From Marinobacter segnicrescens (GTDB lineage: Bacteria > Pseudomonadota > Gammaproteobacteria > Pseudomonadales > Oleiphilaceae): a DNA stretch of 64,000 bases. Shown here piece after piece: positions 44,535 through 54,089 of this stretch. Each line of letters opens with the position of its first letter. Position 1 is the stretch's first letter. The stretch covers positions 217,597 through 281,596 of the forward strand of contig NZ_FOHZ01000003.1 of the NCBI RefSeq assembly GCF_900111555.1, in the 5' to 3' direction. The notes under the pieces were generated by a model. It saw only the letters and a list, made by a program, of their open reading frames with translations, had not been told where the DNA came from and ran no database searches. The translations under genes and the position numbers were made by a program.

Positions 44535-47021
44535 ATGCGTTCCTTCTACAGCCTCTATGACCGGCTGATTCTCAACCACCCCTGGCGGGTGCTGATCCTG
44601 TTTGCCGTCGTGCTGGTCATTGCCAGCCTGAAACTGCACCAGTTCCGCCTGGACGCCTCTGCCGAATCCCTGGTGCTGGAGAATGATACCGCCCTGGAGG
44701 ACTACCGCACCGTCAGCCAGCGCTTTGAAGCGTCCGATGATTTCCTGGTGGTAACCTACAAGCCGGACGGCGACCTGTTCAGCCAGCCGGCCATTAATAC
44801 CCTGCGCAACCTGCGGGATGACCTGGCCGCCCTTGGGCCGGTTGGCTCCACCAACAGCATTCTCAACGTTCCCCTGCTCCACAGCCCGGACCTCGGCATC
44901 GACACGGTTGATGAGGAGCTGCTGACGCTGGACCAGGACGAGGTCCCACTGGACCAGGCCAGGGACTCCCTGCTTTCGAATCCCCTCTATCCCAACATGC
45001 TGATCAGCGAGGATGCCAGTACCACGGCGATCCAGGTCAACCTGCCAACACCCGACCGTTACTTCGAGCTGGTGCGCCTGCGCAATGACCTGCGGGAGCA
45101 GGCCCGGGTAGGTGAACTGAACCAACAGCAACGGCAGAAACTGCAGCAGGTCTCTGAACAGTTCCGACAGCTGGCAGCCGAACTGGAGGCCGAGCGTGAA
45201 CAAACAATTACCGATGTTCGCGCCATCCTCGACCGCTACCGCGACAACGCCGAGATTCACCTGGGCGGTGTACCCATGATTGCTTCGGACATGATCCGCT
45301 TTATCGAAAGCGATCTGTCCACCTTTGGCGTGGGTGTACTGATCTTCCTGCTTCTGACCCTGGTGGTGATCTTCCGTAGCTGGCAGTGGGTGGTGGTACC
45401 CATCCTGTGCTGTGGGTTCACGGTATGGCTGGTGGCCGGTTACCTGGGCTGGATGCAGTGGCCGGTGACGGTAATCTCGTCCAACTTTGTCTCCCTGCTG
45501 CTGATCATGACCCTGTCACTGACGATCCACCTGATGGTGCGGTACCGGGAGCATCAACAGGCGCATCCGCAGGACGACCGCAAACAGCACCTTCGCGATA
45601 CGCTCTCCACCATGGTGAAACCCTGTTTCTACATGGCTCTGACCACCATGGTGGCCTTTGGCTCACTGACCTTCAGCGGCATCCGACCGGTGATCGACTT
45701 CGGCTGGATGATGACCCTGGGCCTGGCGCTGGCCTTTGCCATCAGCTTTCTGGTGTTCCCGGTCCTGGTCGCCCTTCTGCCTGAGCCGCCGGTGCGCCAG
45801 AGCCGCCCGGGCAGCTTGCCGCTGACCGATGCCTTTGCACGCATTACCGAACGCTTTGGCGGTACAGTGCTGGCCGGCTCCCTGGCCCTGGCGGTGCTGT
45901 GCGTGGTGGGCATGAGCCGCCTGTCGGTGGAAAACAGCTTTATCGACTATTTCAAGTCCGACACCGAGATCCACCAGGGCATGGTGGTGATTGACCAGAA
46001 GCTCGGTGGCACAACGCCACTGGATATCATCATTACTGACCTGGAACGACCTGAAGATGCCGAAACTGATCCCTTCGCCAGTGACTGCGACCCCTTCGTA
46101 GAGGACTGCGAAGATGGTGACCTGCGGGACACCTGGTTCACCTGGCAGAAACTGGATCGCCTGGAGCAGGTCCATGACTACCTGGCCGGCCTGCCGGAAA
46201 CCGGCAAGGTACTCTCCGTCACCACCACCCTGCGCCTGCTGGCCGAAATCAACGGCGGTGAGCCCCTGAACGCCATGGAGGTGGCCTTCGTGCCGGCCAT
46301 GCTGCCGGATGACCTGGCCCCCATCCTGCTGACGCCCTATATCAATGAGGAGCACCACCGGGCACGCATCAATATCCGCCTGATCGATTCCCTGCCGGAC
46401 CTTCGACGGGATGAATTGCTGGCCGAGATCCGCAATCACCTGCACGGCAAGTTGGGCTTTGAACAAGGTCAGCTACTGTTCACCGGTATGACCGTGATGT
46501 ACAACAACATGCTCCAGAGCCTGTTTGACTCCCAGATCCGCACCCTGGGCATCGTATTCCTGGCGATCACGATCATGTTTTTCGTACTGTTCCGGTCCCT
46601 GAAAATGGCCCTGATCGGCATTGCCCCCAACCTGCTGGCAGCGGGCTCTGTGCTGGGCCTGATGGGCTGGCTGGGCATTCCCCTGGACATGATGACCATC
46701 ACCGTAGCCGCCATCACGGTAGGCATTGCCGTGGATGACACCATCCACTATATCCACCGCTTCCGGGTAGAGTTCGAAAAGGACCGGGACTATATCGCCA
46801 CCATGCACCGTTGCCACCAGAGTATCGGTCGGGCCATGTCCTACACTACCCTGACGATTATCATTGGTTTCTCGATCCTGGTGCTGTCCAACTTCCTGCC
46901 CACCATCTACTTCGGCCTGTTCACCGGCTTTGCCATGTTCATGGCACTGATGGGAGCACTGATGTTGCTGCCCCGGCTGATCCTTCTGTTGAAACCCTTC
47001 GGCCCGGCTGCCAGCCACTAA
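44535..47021 (+). CDS. RND-superfamily exporter (MMPL-like)
   Basis: An 828-residue integral membrane protein with two sets of spans: one N-terminal (VLILFAVVLVIASLKL) then a cluster around 250-430, and a second half repeating the layout. Periplasmic loops include the acidic, Cys-containing TDPFASDCDPFVEDCEDGD. The segment GIAVDDTIHYIHRFRVEFEK near the C-terminus is the RND family span-4 motif of the MMPL-type. It probably exports lipids or hydrophobic compounds, without an adjacent membrane-fusion partner. The start at 44535 (MRSFYSLYDR) or 16 codons earlier. Confidence 0.85.
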   Translation: MRSFYSLYDRLILNHPWRVLILFAVVLVIASLKLHQFRLDASAESLVLENDTALEDYRTVSQRFEASDDFLVVTYKPDGDLFSQPAINTLRNLRDDLAALGPVGSTNSILNVPLLHSPDLGIDTVDEELLTLDQDEVPLDQARDSLLSNPLYPNMLISEDASTTAIQVNLPTPDRYFELVRLRNDLREQARVGELNQQQRQKLQQVSEQFRQLAAELEAEREQTITDVRAILDRYRDNAEIHLGGVPMIASDMIRFIESDLSTFGVGVLIFLLLTLVVIFRSWQWVVVPILCCGFTVWLVAGYLGWMQWPVTVISSNFVSLLLIMTLSLTIHLMVRYREHQQAHPQDDRKQHLRDTLSTMVKPCFYMALTTMVAFGSLTFSGIRPVIDFGWMMTLGLALAFAISFLVFPVLVALLPEPPVRQSRPGSLPLTDAFARITERFGGTVLAGSLALAVLCVVGMSRLSVENSFIDYFKSDTEIHQGMVVIDQKLGGTTPLDIIITDLERPEDAETDPFASDCDPFVEDCEDGDLRDTWFTWQKLDRLEQVHDYLAGLPETGKVLSVTTTLRLLAEINGGEPLNAMEVAFVPAMLPDDLAPILLTPYINEEHHRARINIRLIDSLPDLRRDELLAEIRNHLHGKLGFEQGQLLFTGMTVMYNNMLQSLFDSQIRTLGIVFLAITIMFFVLFRSLKMALIGIAPNLLAAGSVLGLMGWLGIPLDMMTITVAAITVGIAVDDTIHYIHRFRVEFEKDRDYIATMHRCHQSIGRAMSYTTLTIIIGFSILVLSNFLPTIYFGLFTGFAMFMALMGALMLLPRLILLLKPFGPAASH

Positions 47022-47033
47022 TGAGCCGTTAAA

Positions 47034-47067
47034 AAAACCCTGGTCACCTTGCGGCGGCCAGGGTTTT
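47034..47067. terminator. Bidirectional terminator between RND gene and BCCT gene
   Basis: AAAACCCTGG and CCAGGGTTTT are complementary around a 14-base loop, with an A-run before and a T-run after. It lies 12 bases after the RND stop and 18 bases from the BCCT stop, so it can serve both convergent genes. Confidence 0.9.
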
Positions 47068-47085
47068 CTTTAAGCTTACGGTCAT

Positions 47086-49170
47086 TCAGCTGGTGGTTGG
47101 CTTGCCCTCCGGGGGCGGTGTATCGCCGTTATCCGTGTCCAGCATTTCATCATGCTCGGCCATATCCCAGGGCAGCTTGCCCGGCGAGATGTGGAGGAAG
47201 TGCAGGTAGTTCTCGAACTGGTCGAGGATGTCCTTGATGATGTCATCCTTGTCATAGCCGAATACATCATAGGAACGACCGCCACGACGCAGGAATACCT
47301 CGGCGCGGTAGAACACGTCCGGCTGGTCCGGATCACGCTTCAGCTCCGCATAGACGAAACCGGGCATGGGATGTTCGGTAAGCCGGATGTCATAGACAAA
47401 GTCCACATGACCTTCCCGGTGCACCTGGAGGTGGGAACGAATGTTCGTGTCGTCATAGGTCGCTACGGCCTCCCAACCTCGCTCGCGCATTTCCGATTCC
47501 ACCTCTCGCATCGCAGCCATCACCTTGTCGCGGATGTACCCGGCCACCTGCTCCCGGTCAGGGAATTCCATAATCCCGGCGAGGCGGTGCCGCCACTGTG
47601 AGCCTGTCATATGACGATTGGACGCCATATGAGCCACAAGGCTGGTTTCACGATGCCCTTCGATCACCAGCGCCCGCCACATACCCACCATGGCGATCAG
47701 CATGATGATGGCAAACGGCAGGGCACTGGCGATGGTCATTGTCTGCAAGGCATTCAGACCACCTGCCAGCAACAGGGCCGAGGCCACCACCCCTTCCAGT
47801 ACCGCCCAGAATACCCGCTGCCAGGCCGGTGTTTGCAACACACCACCGGAAGCCAGGGAGTCAATAACCAGCGAGCCGGAGTCGGAGGAGGTCACAAAGA
47901 AGGTAATGATCAGGAATACCGTCACCAGCGAGATAAAGAAGGACCAGGGTAACTGATCGAACAACTTGAACAGGGCCACCGCATGGTCATTCTGTACGTC
48001 AGCGATCAGCGTGGTTACACCCTCATTCATGATCAGGTTCAGTGCGGTGTCGCCAAAAATGGAGAACCAGAGGAAGGTAAACAGGGAGGGCACCAGCATG
48101 ACCCCGACCACAAACTCACGAATGGTGCGGCCGCGACTGATTTTCGCGATAAACAGGCCCACAAACGGTGCCCAGGCAATCGTCCAGCCGAAGATGAACA
48201 GCGTCCAGTTGCCAATCCAGTCACTGCGGGTATACGCCTGCAGGTTGAAGGTACGTTCCACGATGCCGCTCAGGTAGCTACCTGTGTTCTGCAGGAAGGT
48301 CTCCAGAATCAGAATGGACGGGCCGACGATGAAAACGAACGTCATCAGCAACACGGCCAGCACCATGTTGAGGATGGAAAGGTTCTTCACTCCCTTATCC
48401 AGGCCAGCCACCACCGAGACCGTGGCCGCTGCGGTGATAATGGCAATGGCAATGATCTGCACCGTGGTGCTGATCGGAACCCCTTCCCACAGATAGTTTA
48501 TACCCGCATTGATCTGGGCAACGGAAAGCCCGAGGGTGGTGGCAATACCGAACAGGGTACCAAGGATGGCAAAGACATCGACAATGTGCCCCAGCGGCCC
48601 ATAGATTCGCTCGCCGATCAACGGGTAGAGTGCGGACCTGATGGACAGCGGCAGGCCGTGACGGAAGGCAAAGTAAGCCAGCACCAGGCCAACCAGGCCA
48701 TAGATAGCCCAGATGTGGAATCCCCAGTGAAAGAAAGCTATCTGCATTGCCTGCTTGGCAGCATCAACCGTTTCTGCAGCCCCTGCGGGCGGTGAGGAAA
48801 AGTGTAATACCGGCTCGGCTACCCCAAAGAACAGCAGCGCTATGCCGTAGCCGGCGGAGAACAGCATGGCAAACCAGGCGGGGAAACTGTACTGGGCCTC
48901 GGCATGGTCTGGCCCGAGCTTGATATTTCCCCAGCGAGACGCCGCAACGGAAACAATGAATACCAGGAAGATCGCTACTGCGAGCATGTAGAACCAACCA
49001 AAAGTGTTGGTAATCCAGGCCAGTGTGCTTGCAAATAACTCGCCTGCGAGCTCAGGATTGGCAATCGTGCCGACAACCAGCAACAGCGTGACCACTACAG
49101 CAGGAACAAATACCGGTGCCAGTATGGTCGATTGAAATGATTTTTTTTCTGCAATCATAGTCAGGTCCAT
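47086..49170 (-). CDS. BCCT-family transporter, BetT-like
   Basis: A 694-residue carrier of the betaine/choline/carnitine family with twelve spans. The Trp-rich signature is in FFHWGFHIWAIYGLVGLVLA and TLFIFGWTIAWAPFVGLFIA. After the last span (about residue 510) comes a cytoplasmic C-terminal domain of about 180 residues (REVESEMRERGWEAVATYDD, DILDQFENYLHFLHISPGKL), a feature of BetT-type proton-coupled choline transporters, where it senses osmolarity. It stands alone; no bet genes are adjacent. Substrate is probably choline or a betaine. Confidence 0.9.
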   Translation of the reverse strand: MDLTMIAEKKSFQSTILAPVFVPAVVVTLLLVVGTIANPELAGELFASTLAWITNTFGWFYMLAVAIFLVFIVSVAASRWGNIKLGPDHAEAQYSFPAWFAMLFSAGYGIALLFFGVAEPVLHFSSPPAGAAETVDAAKQAMQIAFFHWGFHIWAIYGLVGLVLAYFAFRHGLPLSIRSALYPLIGERIYGPLGHIVDVFAILGTLFGIATTLGLSVAQINAGINYLWEGVPISTTVQIIAIAIITAAATVSVVAGLDKGVKNLSILNMVLAVLLMTFVFIVGPSILILETFLQNTGSYLSGIVERTFNLQAYTRSDWIGNWTLFIFGWTIAWAPFVGLFIAKISRGRTIREFVVGVMLVPSLFTFLWFSIFGDTALNLIMNEGVTTLIADVQNDHAVALFKLFDQLPWSFFISLVTVFLIITFFVTSSDSGSLVIDSLASGGVLQTPAWQRVFWAVLEGVVASALLLAGGLNALQTMTIASALPFAIIMLIAMVGMWRALVIEGHRETSLVAHMASNRHMTGSQWRHRLAGIMEFPDREQVAGYIRDKVMAAMREVESEMRERGWEAVATYDDTNIRSHLQVHREGHVDFVYDIRLTEHPMPGFVYAELKRDPDQPDVFYRAEVFLRRGGRSYDVFGYDKDDIIKDILDQFENYLHFLHISPGKLPWDMAEHDEMLDTDNGDTPPPEGKPTTS

Positions 49171-49290
49171 GTCTGGGGCTATCAGTGACGGGTCATGCTT
49201 CCCGGTAACAGCCCCCGGTTCGCGAAAATCGTCCGGGATAACTATAGGTTAAAATACTGGTTATGGATCAGTGTTGAGCAATACTCCAAT

Positions 49291-49330
49291 AAAAAAGCCG
49301 CACTCCCCGAACCGGGAAATGCGGCTGTCT
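49291..49330 (-). terminator. Terminator of the Spy-like gene
   Basis: Read on the minus strand, AGCCGCA and TGCGGCT pair with further pairing inside (CCCGGTTCGGGG), followed by T6. It lies about 40 bases after the stop at 49371. Confidence 0.88.
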
Positions 49331-49370
49331 GATTCCATTGCGCCACCGCAGTGGCGCAATTGTCAGCGCA

Positions 49371-49829
49371 TTACTGCATCTGCTGTTGCTGTTGCATCTG
49401 ACGCTGCTGCATTTGCTGGCGCATCTGTTGCTGCTGGCGCTGCATTTCGCGCATGCGCTGCTCCAGGGTATTGCGCTGCTCTTCAGTGAACACGCTGTCG
49501 ATGCGGGCCTGCATCAGGGTGGACAGGGCTGTCATCTCACCGTTCAGCTCACCCAGGCGTGCCGCATCTTCGCGGATGGCGCCTTCGTCATAGTCGGGGC
49601 CGATCTGGTCCTGCAGCTGCTGCTGGACTTCGGTAGCTTCCGCCTGGAGCTCCCGAAGTTCGCCCTGGGTTTCCTGCATAATCTCGCGGATCTCTGCTTC
49701 CTGGTCAGCGCTGAGGCCGACAAGCTCGGCAATCTGGGAAACCTGGTCCGGCTGTTGTTGCTGGGCCATGGCAAACCCGGCAAAGGTCATGGCAATCAGG
49801 GCAAGCGCAAAGTTGCGAATAAGGGTCAT
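49371..49829 (-). CDS. Spy/CpxP-like periplasmic protein with Gln/Met-rich tail
   Basis: A 152-residue exported protein. The signal peptide is FALALIAMTFAGFAMA, cleaved before QQQQ. The helical middle (LSADQEAEIREIMQETQGEL, LSTLMQARIDSVFTEEQRNT) fits the Spy/CpxP/CnrX group of LTxxQ-containing chaperones and metal sensors, in that FTEEQRNTLEQR resembles LTxEQ. The last 27 residues are only Met, Gln, Arg and Glu. It is monocistronic with its own terminator. Function may be periplasmic chaperoning or metal protection; not certain. Confidence 0.75.
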   Translation of the reverse strand: MTLIRNFALALIAMTFAGFAMAQQQQPDQVSQIAELVGLSADQEAEIREIMQETQGELRELQAEATEVQQQLQDQIGPDYDEGAIREDAARLGELNGEMTALSTLMQARIDSVFTEEQRNTLEQRMREMQRQQQQMRQQMQQRQMQQQQQMQ

Positions 49830-50070
49830 CTAAATCTCCGTGGTATCATTGGTCAGTCGTTTATGAATGGCATCGGAACATGTCCACCCTAAAGAAATCA
49901 ACCGGCAAATTCACCCCACAACTGGCGCCTATAACGACATATCATCCACCTGCCGCCTGTCAGGCCCCGGCATCTGCGGCCTCACGGGAAATGTGAAAAA
50001 TTCTTTATTCCCCGCCATAATGGCGCCCTGTCCCACTTCACACTGCCCATCCACGCCAGGAGCTCACACC

Positions 50071-51000
50071 ATGGCCATCAACTGGTTTCCAGGCCACATG
50101 CACAAGGCCCGCAAGGAGATCAAACAGGTGATGCCGCAGATGGACCTGATCATCGAGGTCCTGGATGCGCGCATACCGTTCAGCAGTGAGAACCCCATGG
50201 TACCTGCCCTGAGGGGCGATACGCCGGTCATCAAGGTGCTTAACAAGCGGGACCTGGCGGACCCGGAGGTCACAGCGTTATGGCAGCAGTGGCTGGAGAA
50301 GAAAAAGGGCATACGCGCCGTGACCCTGACCCACAATCAGCGCAACGAAGCCCTGGGCATTTTGCGACTGGCCCAGGAGATGGTGCCTGATTCGATTCGC
50401 GACACCCGTGCCCTTCGGATTATGATCCTGGGCATCCCCAATGTGGGCAAGTCCACCCTGATCAACACCCTGGCCGGGCGGCCGGTGGCGAAAACCGGGA
50501 ACGAGCCCGCCGTCACCCGGGCCCAGCAGGCAATCAAGTTGCCGGACAATATTTTGCTTTACGATACACCGGGCTTCCTGTGGCCCAAGCTGACCCCGGA
50601 AGAGTGTGGCTACCGGCTGGCGGTTACCGGCGCCATCCGGGCAGCGGTCATCGAGTTCGAGGATGTGGCCCTGTTCGCAGCGGACTATCTGTTGCAAGCC
50701 TACCCTGACCGCGTTTGTGAACGTTATGGCCTGGACGAGATACCCGCCGACGGCCTTGCACTGATGGACGCCATCGCGGCGAAGCGCCGTTTCTTTGCCC
50801 GTGGCGGCATTCCGGATCTGCATAAGGTATCGGAAGTGCTGCTGAACGAGCTTCGGGCCGGCACCCTGGGCGCTGTTTCACTGGAAACGCCGGAATTGGT
50901 TGAAGCGGAACAGGCCCGGGAAGCACTGCGACTGGAGCAGGAACGAGCCAGGGAGCAGGAGCGCAAAAAGAAAGGTAAGCGCAGGAACGGCAACACCTGA
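50071..51000 (+). CDS. rbgA: Ribosome biogenesis GTPase YlqF/RbgA
   Basis: A 309-residue circularly permuted GTPase acting in 50S assembly. The permuted order is visible: G4 NKRD comes before G1 GIPNVGKST, and G3 DTPG follows. It opens INWFPGHMHKARKEIKQVMP, the family N-terminus. The C-terminal tail is rich in Arg, Lys and Glu. The start at 50071 is behind AGGAG, eight bases upstream. An ATG 68 codons earlier lies in a non-coding leader. Confidence 0.93.
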   Translation: MAINWFPGHMHKARKEIKQVMPQMDLIIEVLDARIPFSSENPMVPALRGDTPVIKVLNKRDLADPEVTALWQQWLEKKKGIRAVTLTHNQRNEALGILRLAQEMVPDSIRDTRALRIMILGIPNVGKSTLINTLAGRPVAKTGNEPAVTRAQQAIKLPDNILLYDTPGFLWPKLTPEECGYRLAVTGAIRAAVIEFEDVALFAADYLLQAYPDRVCERYGLDEIPADGLALMDAIAAKRRFFARGGIPDLHKVSEVLLNELRAGTLGAVSLETPELVEAEQAREALRLEQERAREQERKKKGKRRNGNT

Positions 51001-51144
51001 CGAAGGTCAAATATCAATCTTTCGCGATTTTGCCTAAACTCTCGCACCATATCTGAACAGGCGGTTTTTTGGAGTACCCGCCGGGAATGTACACCAGGGT
51101 GTTGCTCCCTTGTAGAGGAGCCACCCGGCACCAAGGAGAACAGT

Positions 51145-52356
51145 ATGAGACGGGTTGTGGTAACCGGCATGGGCATTGTGTCCTGCCTTGGTAACTCCAT
51201 CGACGAAGTCACCAACAGCCTCAGGACGGGCAAGTCCGGCATCCGGTTCAATGACACCTATAAGGAGCTGGGCTTCCGCAGCCAGGTGTGCGGGATGGTG
51301 GACGTGGACACCTCGGTCATTGACAGAAAGATCCGCCGTTTCATGGGTGAGTCAGCGATGTACGCCTACCTGTCCATGGAGCAAGCCATCGCGGATTCCG
51401 GCCTGACGCCAGAGATGGTCTCCAATGACCGTACCGGCCTTATCGCCGGCTCCGGCGGGGCTTCCTGCTCAAGCCAGGTGGAAGCGGTAGACATTATGCG
51501 GGAGAAAGGCGTCAAACGGATTGGTGCCTTCATGGTGCCGCGCATCATGACCTCGACCGTATCCGCCTGCCTGGCCACGGCTTACAAGATTCGCGGCGTT
51601 AACTACTCCATGTCGTCAGCTTGCGCGACCAGTGCCCACTGCATTGGCCACGCCATGGAGCAAATCCAGAATGGCAAGCAGGATGTTGTCTTTGCCGGTG
51701 GTGGCGAGGAAGAGGACTGGAGCCTCACCATGCTGTTTGACGCCATGGGCGCCCTCTCCTTCAAGTACAACGACACGCCAGAGGCCGCCTCTCGCCCCTT
51801 CGACAGTGGCCGTGACGGCTTCGTTATCGCCGGGGGCGGCGGCATGCTGGTCCTGGAGGAACTGGAGCACGCCCGCAACCGGGGCGCCAATATCATCGCC
51901 GAGCTGACCGGCTACGGCGCCACTTCTGACGGCTATGACATGGTGGCCCCCTCCGGCGAAGGCGCTGCTCGCTGCATGCAGCAGGCCATGGCCACCGTGG
52001 ATGGCGACATTGATTACATCAACGCCCATGGCACCAGTACTCCGGTAGGGGATGTGGCAGAAATGAAGGCGGTGCGCAACGTATTCGGCGACAAGGTACC
52101 CGCTATTTCGTCCACCAAGTCCCTGACCGGCCACTCCCTGGGCGCTACCGGTGTGCAGGAAGCCATCTACTCCCTGCTGATGCTTCAGAACGGCTTTGTA
52201 GCCGGGACTGCAAACCTGGAAAATCCGGATGAAGAGCTTGCCGGCATGCCCATCGTAGGGCCGGCGTCAAGGCAGGCTGAACTGAACCACGTCATGTCCA
52301 ACAGCTTCGGCTTCGGGGGCACCAACGCCTCCCTGATTTTCAGCCGACTGGACTGA
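51145..52356 (+). CDS. fabB: 3-oxoacyl-ACP synthase I
   Basis: A 403-residue beta-ketoacyl-ACP synthase needed for unsaturated fatty acid elongation. The catalytic triad is Cys in [13 protein letters not shown], His in [12 protein letters not shown] and His in [12 protein letters not shown]. It opens [20 protein letters not shown]. FabB is preferred over FabF because the active-site sequence is SSACATSAH. fabA is not adjacent, unlike the common fabAB operon. AAGGAG precedes the start by seven bases. Confidence 0.93.
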   Translation: MRRVVVTGMGIVSCLGNSIDEVTNSLRTGKSGIRFNDTYKELGFRSQVCGMVDVDTSVIDRKIRRFMGESAMYAYLSMEQAIADSGLTPEMVSNDRTGLIAGSGGASCSSQVEAVDIMREKGVKRIGAFMVPRIMTSTVSACLATAYKIRGVNYSMSSACATSAHCIGHAMEQIQNGKQDVVFAGGGEEEDWSLTMLFDAMGALSFKYNDTPEAASRPFDSGRDGFVIAGGGGMLVLEELEHARNRGANIIAELTGYGATSDGYDMVAPSGEGAARCMQQAMATVDGDIDYINAHGTSTPVGDVAEMKAVRNVFGDKVPAISSTKSLTGHSLGATGVQEAIYSLLMLQNGFVAGTANLENPDEELAGMPIVGPASRQAELNHVMSNSFGFGGTNASLIFSRLD

Positions 52357-52360
52357 GCGC

Positions 52361-52389
52361 CCGGCCCTGGCCGTCATGGCCGGGGCCGG
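52361..52389 (+). terminator. Terminator-like hairpin after fabB
   Basis: CCGGCCCTGGCC and GGCCGGGGCCGG pair at 11 of 12 positions around GTCAT, four bases after the fabB stop. A modest ATTTCGGGTTT follows. Confidence 0.65.
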
Positions 52390-52452
52390 ATTTCGGGTTT
52401 AAAGAAGGGCGCTAACCATTGGCAAACTGCCGCTGTCGTATTATCGTGTGAG

Positions 52453-52466
52453 TTGATATGCATCAA
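52453..52466. promoter_or_regulatory. Perfect FNR/Anr box in front of fnr
   Basis: TTGATATGCATCAA is a fully palindromic match to the FNR consensus TTGAT-N4-ATCAA. It ends 11 bases before the fnr ATG, where it overlaps or abuts the ribosome-binding region. Such a position implies autorepression under oxygen limitation. Confidence 0.9.
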
Positions 52467-52477
52467 CCAGGGTCGCC

Positions 52478-53221
52478 ATGAATCAGTCCATTCCCGTAAA
52501 TCAGGTTTCTTCGATTTCCAAGTCATCCTGTCAGCATTGCAGCCTGAGCAATCTGTGCCTGCCATTGGCGCTCGACAGCGATGACATGAATCGTCTGGAC
52601 GAGGTGGTAAACCGTGATCGGATCTTCAATCGCGGGGAGCAGGTGTTTACCCAGAGCACGCCATTCCGCTCCTGTTATGCGGTGAAAAGCGGCGCCATCA
52701 AAACGTCCGTGATTACTGAATCCGGAGATGAGCAGATCACCGGCTTTTTCATGCCCGGTGAACTGGTTGGCCTGGACAGCATGAGTGACGATACCCACGC
52801 GTCGACGGCAAAGGCACTGGAGCGTACCAGCGTATGCGAGATTCCGGTGGAGCAGCTGGAGCAGTTGGCCCATACCCTGCCGGGCATGCAGCATCACATG
52901 TTCCACCTGATGAGCCAGGAAATCCGCAACAGCCACCAACTGTCCGTACTGCTGAGCAAGAATACCGCAGAGGAGCGTATCGCAGCGCTGCTTCTGTCGC
53001 TGTCGACCCGGTTCCAGCGCCGCAAGCTCTCACCGACCCATTTCAACCTGCCTATGGCCCGTAATGATATTGCGAACTTCCTTGGCCTTGCGGTAGAGAC
53101 GGTCAGCCGGGTGTTTACCCGTTTCCAGAATCAGGGCCTGATTCGTGCGCGCGGCCGGGACATCGAGCTAGTCGACCTTGAGGCCCTTCAAACCATGGCC
53201 CAGGGCACTGCCCAGACCTGA
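52478..53221 (+). CDS. fnr: FNR/Anr oxygen-sensing transcriptional regulator
   Basis: A 247-residue global regulator for low oxygen. The N-terminal Cys triad is in SSCQHCSLSNLCLP, and the fourth Cys is in TSVCEIPVEQL; together they bind the oxygen-labile [4Fe-4S] cluster. The recognition helix is ETVSRVFTRFQ with the FNR-type E-x2-S-R contacts to TTGAT. In pseudomonads it is called Anr. The 3' end overlaps the convergent RmlD-like gene by 54 bases. A perfect FNR box precedes the start. Confidence 0.95.
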   Translation: MNQSIPVNQVSSISKSSCQHCSLSNLCLPLALDSDDMNRLDEVVNRDRIFNRGEQVFTQSTPFRSCYAVKSGAIKTSVITESGDEQITGFFMPGELVGLDSMSDDTHASTAKALERTSVCEIPVEQLEQLAHTLPGMQHHMFHLMSQEIRNSHQLSVLLSKNTAEERIAALLLSLSTRFQRRKLSPTHFNLPMARNDIANFLGLAVETVSRVFTRFQNQGLIRARGRDIELVDLEALQTMAQGTAQT

Positions 53222-54067
53222 CAGGGCCAGCTCCCCTTCCAGCGCGGAACGCCAGGGCAACTGTTTCACCCCGAAGGTGTTGCGGATCTTGGTGCATCCC
53301 AGGGTAGCGTTTTCCGGCTCGACGGCTGCCCATGACGGCAGTTCGTCGACCACGTGTATCGCTACCTCATCTCCTTCGCCGTCCATTCCTGGCAGGTCCG
53401 CCAGGGTCAGCCCGAGGTCATACTGGCTGATCTCTTCGGCACCGGCGTATTGATAGGTCCCCCAGACCTCCGCACCGCAGTCCATTTGCAGAACCATCGC
53501 CCGGATCACCCTGGCGAGATCACCGCTGGCTACCGGCTGCCCCCGATGGCGGCTGGAAAGCCGTAACGGCTCCCCTGCCCCTGATGCACCGTGCACCTTG
53601 CGAATAAAGCGCTGGAGGCCCCATCCGGTGCGCAACAGTATGTGCCGGGGCAGGACCGTTCGCATCACCTGTTCGCACTCCCACTGCCAGATACCCAGCT
53701 GCCCGATAGGGTTACCTGGGTTGGAAGACAGGTAGGCACTTTGCTTGCGACCATCAAAGACGTAGGACGTGGACAGCTGTAGCAGGATCATCTCGTTCGC
53801 GGCCGCATGCTCTGCCAGCGCCATGGGCAGGGAGAAGGCCTTGGTGCGGGCCTGTTCCGGGTCCGCCTCGGCGACCTCCGGATCTGTCAGCCACATGGCA
53901 TTGACGATGAGATCGGTGCTCGGCGGCACCCATTGATCCACTCCGGACAGGTCCAGGTGAGACAGGTCACTGATCAGCAGGGGGGTCACGGCAAGATGGG
54001 TGCTACTCAGTTGTTTGAGCAACAGCCGGGCCAGCACACCATTGTCATGGACTACCAGAACATTCAC
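53168..54067 (-). CDS. RmlD-like sugar-nucleotide binding (extended SDR) protein
   Basis: A 299-residue Rossmann-fold protein resembling dTDP-4-dehydrorhamnose reductase (RmlD). It shows MNVLVVHDNGVLARLLLKQL in place of the GxxGxxG start, LQLSTSYVFDGRKQSAYLSS and LGIWQWECEQVM. Typical YxxxK is not clearly kept (IGQLGIWQWE), so it may bind but not reduce its ligand. It is the last gene after alr, 22 bases away. It ends inside the fnr coding region on the other strand. Substrate unknown. Confidence 0.75.
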   Translation of the reverse strand: MNVLVVHDNGVLARLLLKQLSSTHLAVTPLLISDLSHLDLSGVDQWVPPSTDLIVNAMWLTDPEVAEADPEQARTKAFSLPMALAEHAAANEMILLQLSTSYVFDGRKQSAYLSSNPGNPIGQLGIWQWECEQVMRTVLPRHILLRTGWGLQRFIRKVHGASGAGEPLRLSSRHRGQPVASGDLARVIRAMVLQMDCGAEVWGTYQYAGAEEISQYDLGLTLADLPGMDGEGDEVAIHVVDELPSWAAVEPENATLGCTKIRNTFGVKQLPWRSALEGELALSGLGSALGHGLKGLKVD

Positions 54068-54089
54068 AAATTGGATCCTGTGCTCAGAC

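Noticed and set aside
49380..49450. Microsatellite or CRISPR-like repeat of CTGTTGC/GCTGCTG units
   Set aside because: It is the Gln/Met codon run of the Spy-like gene, in frame and within the coding region.
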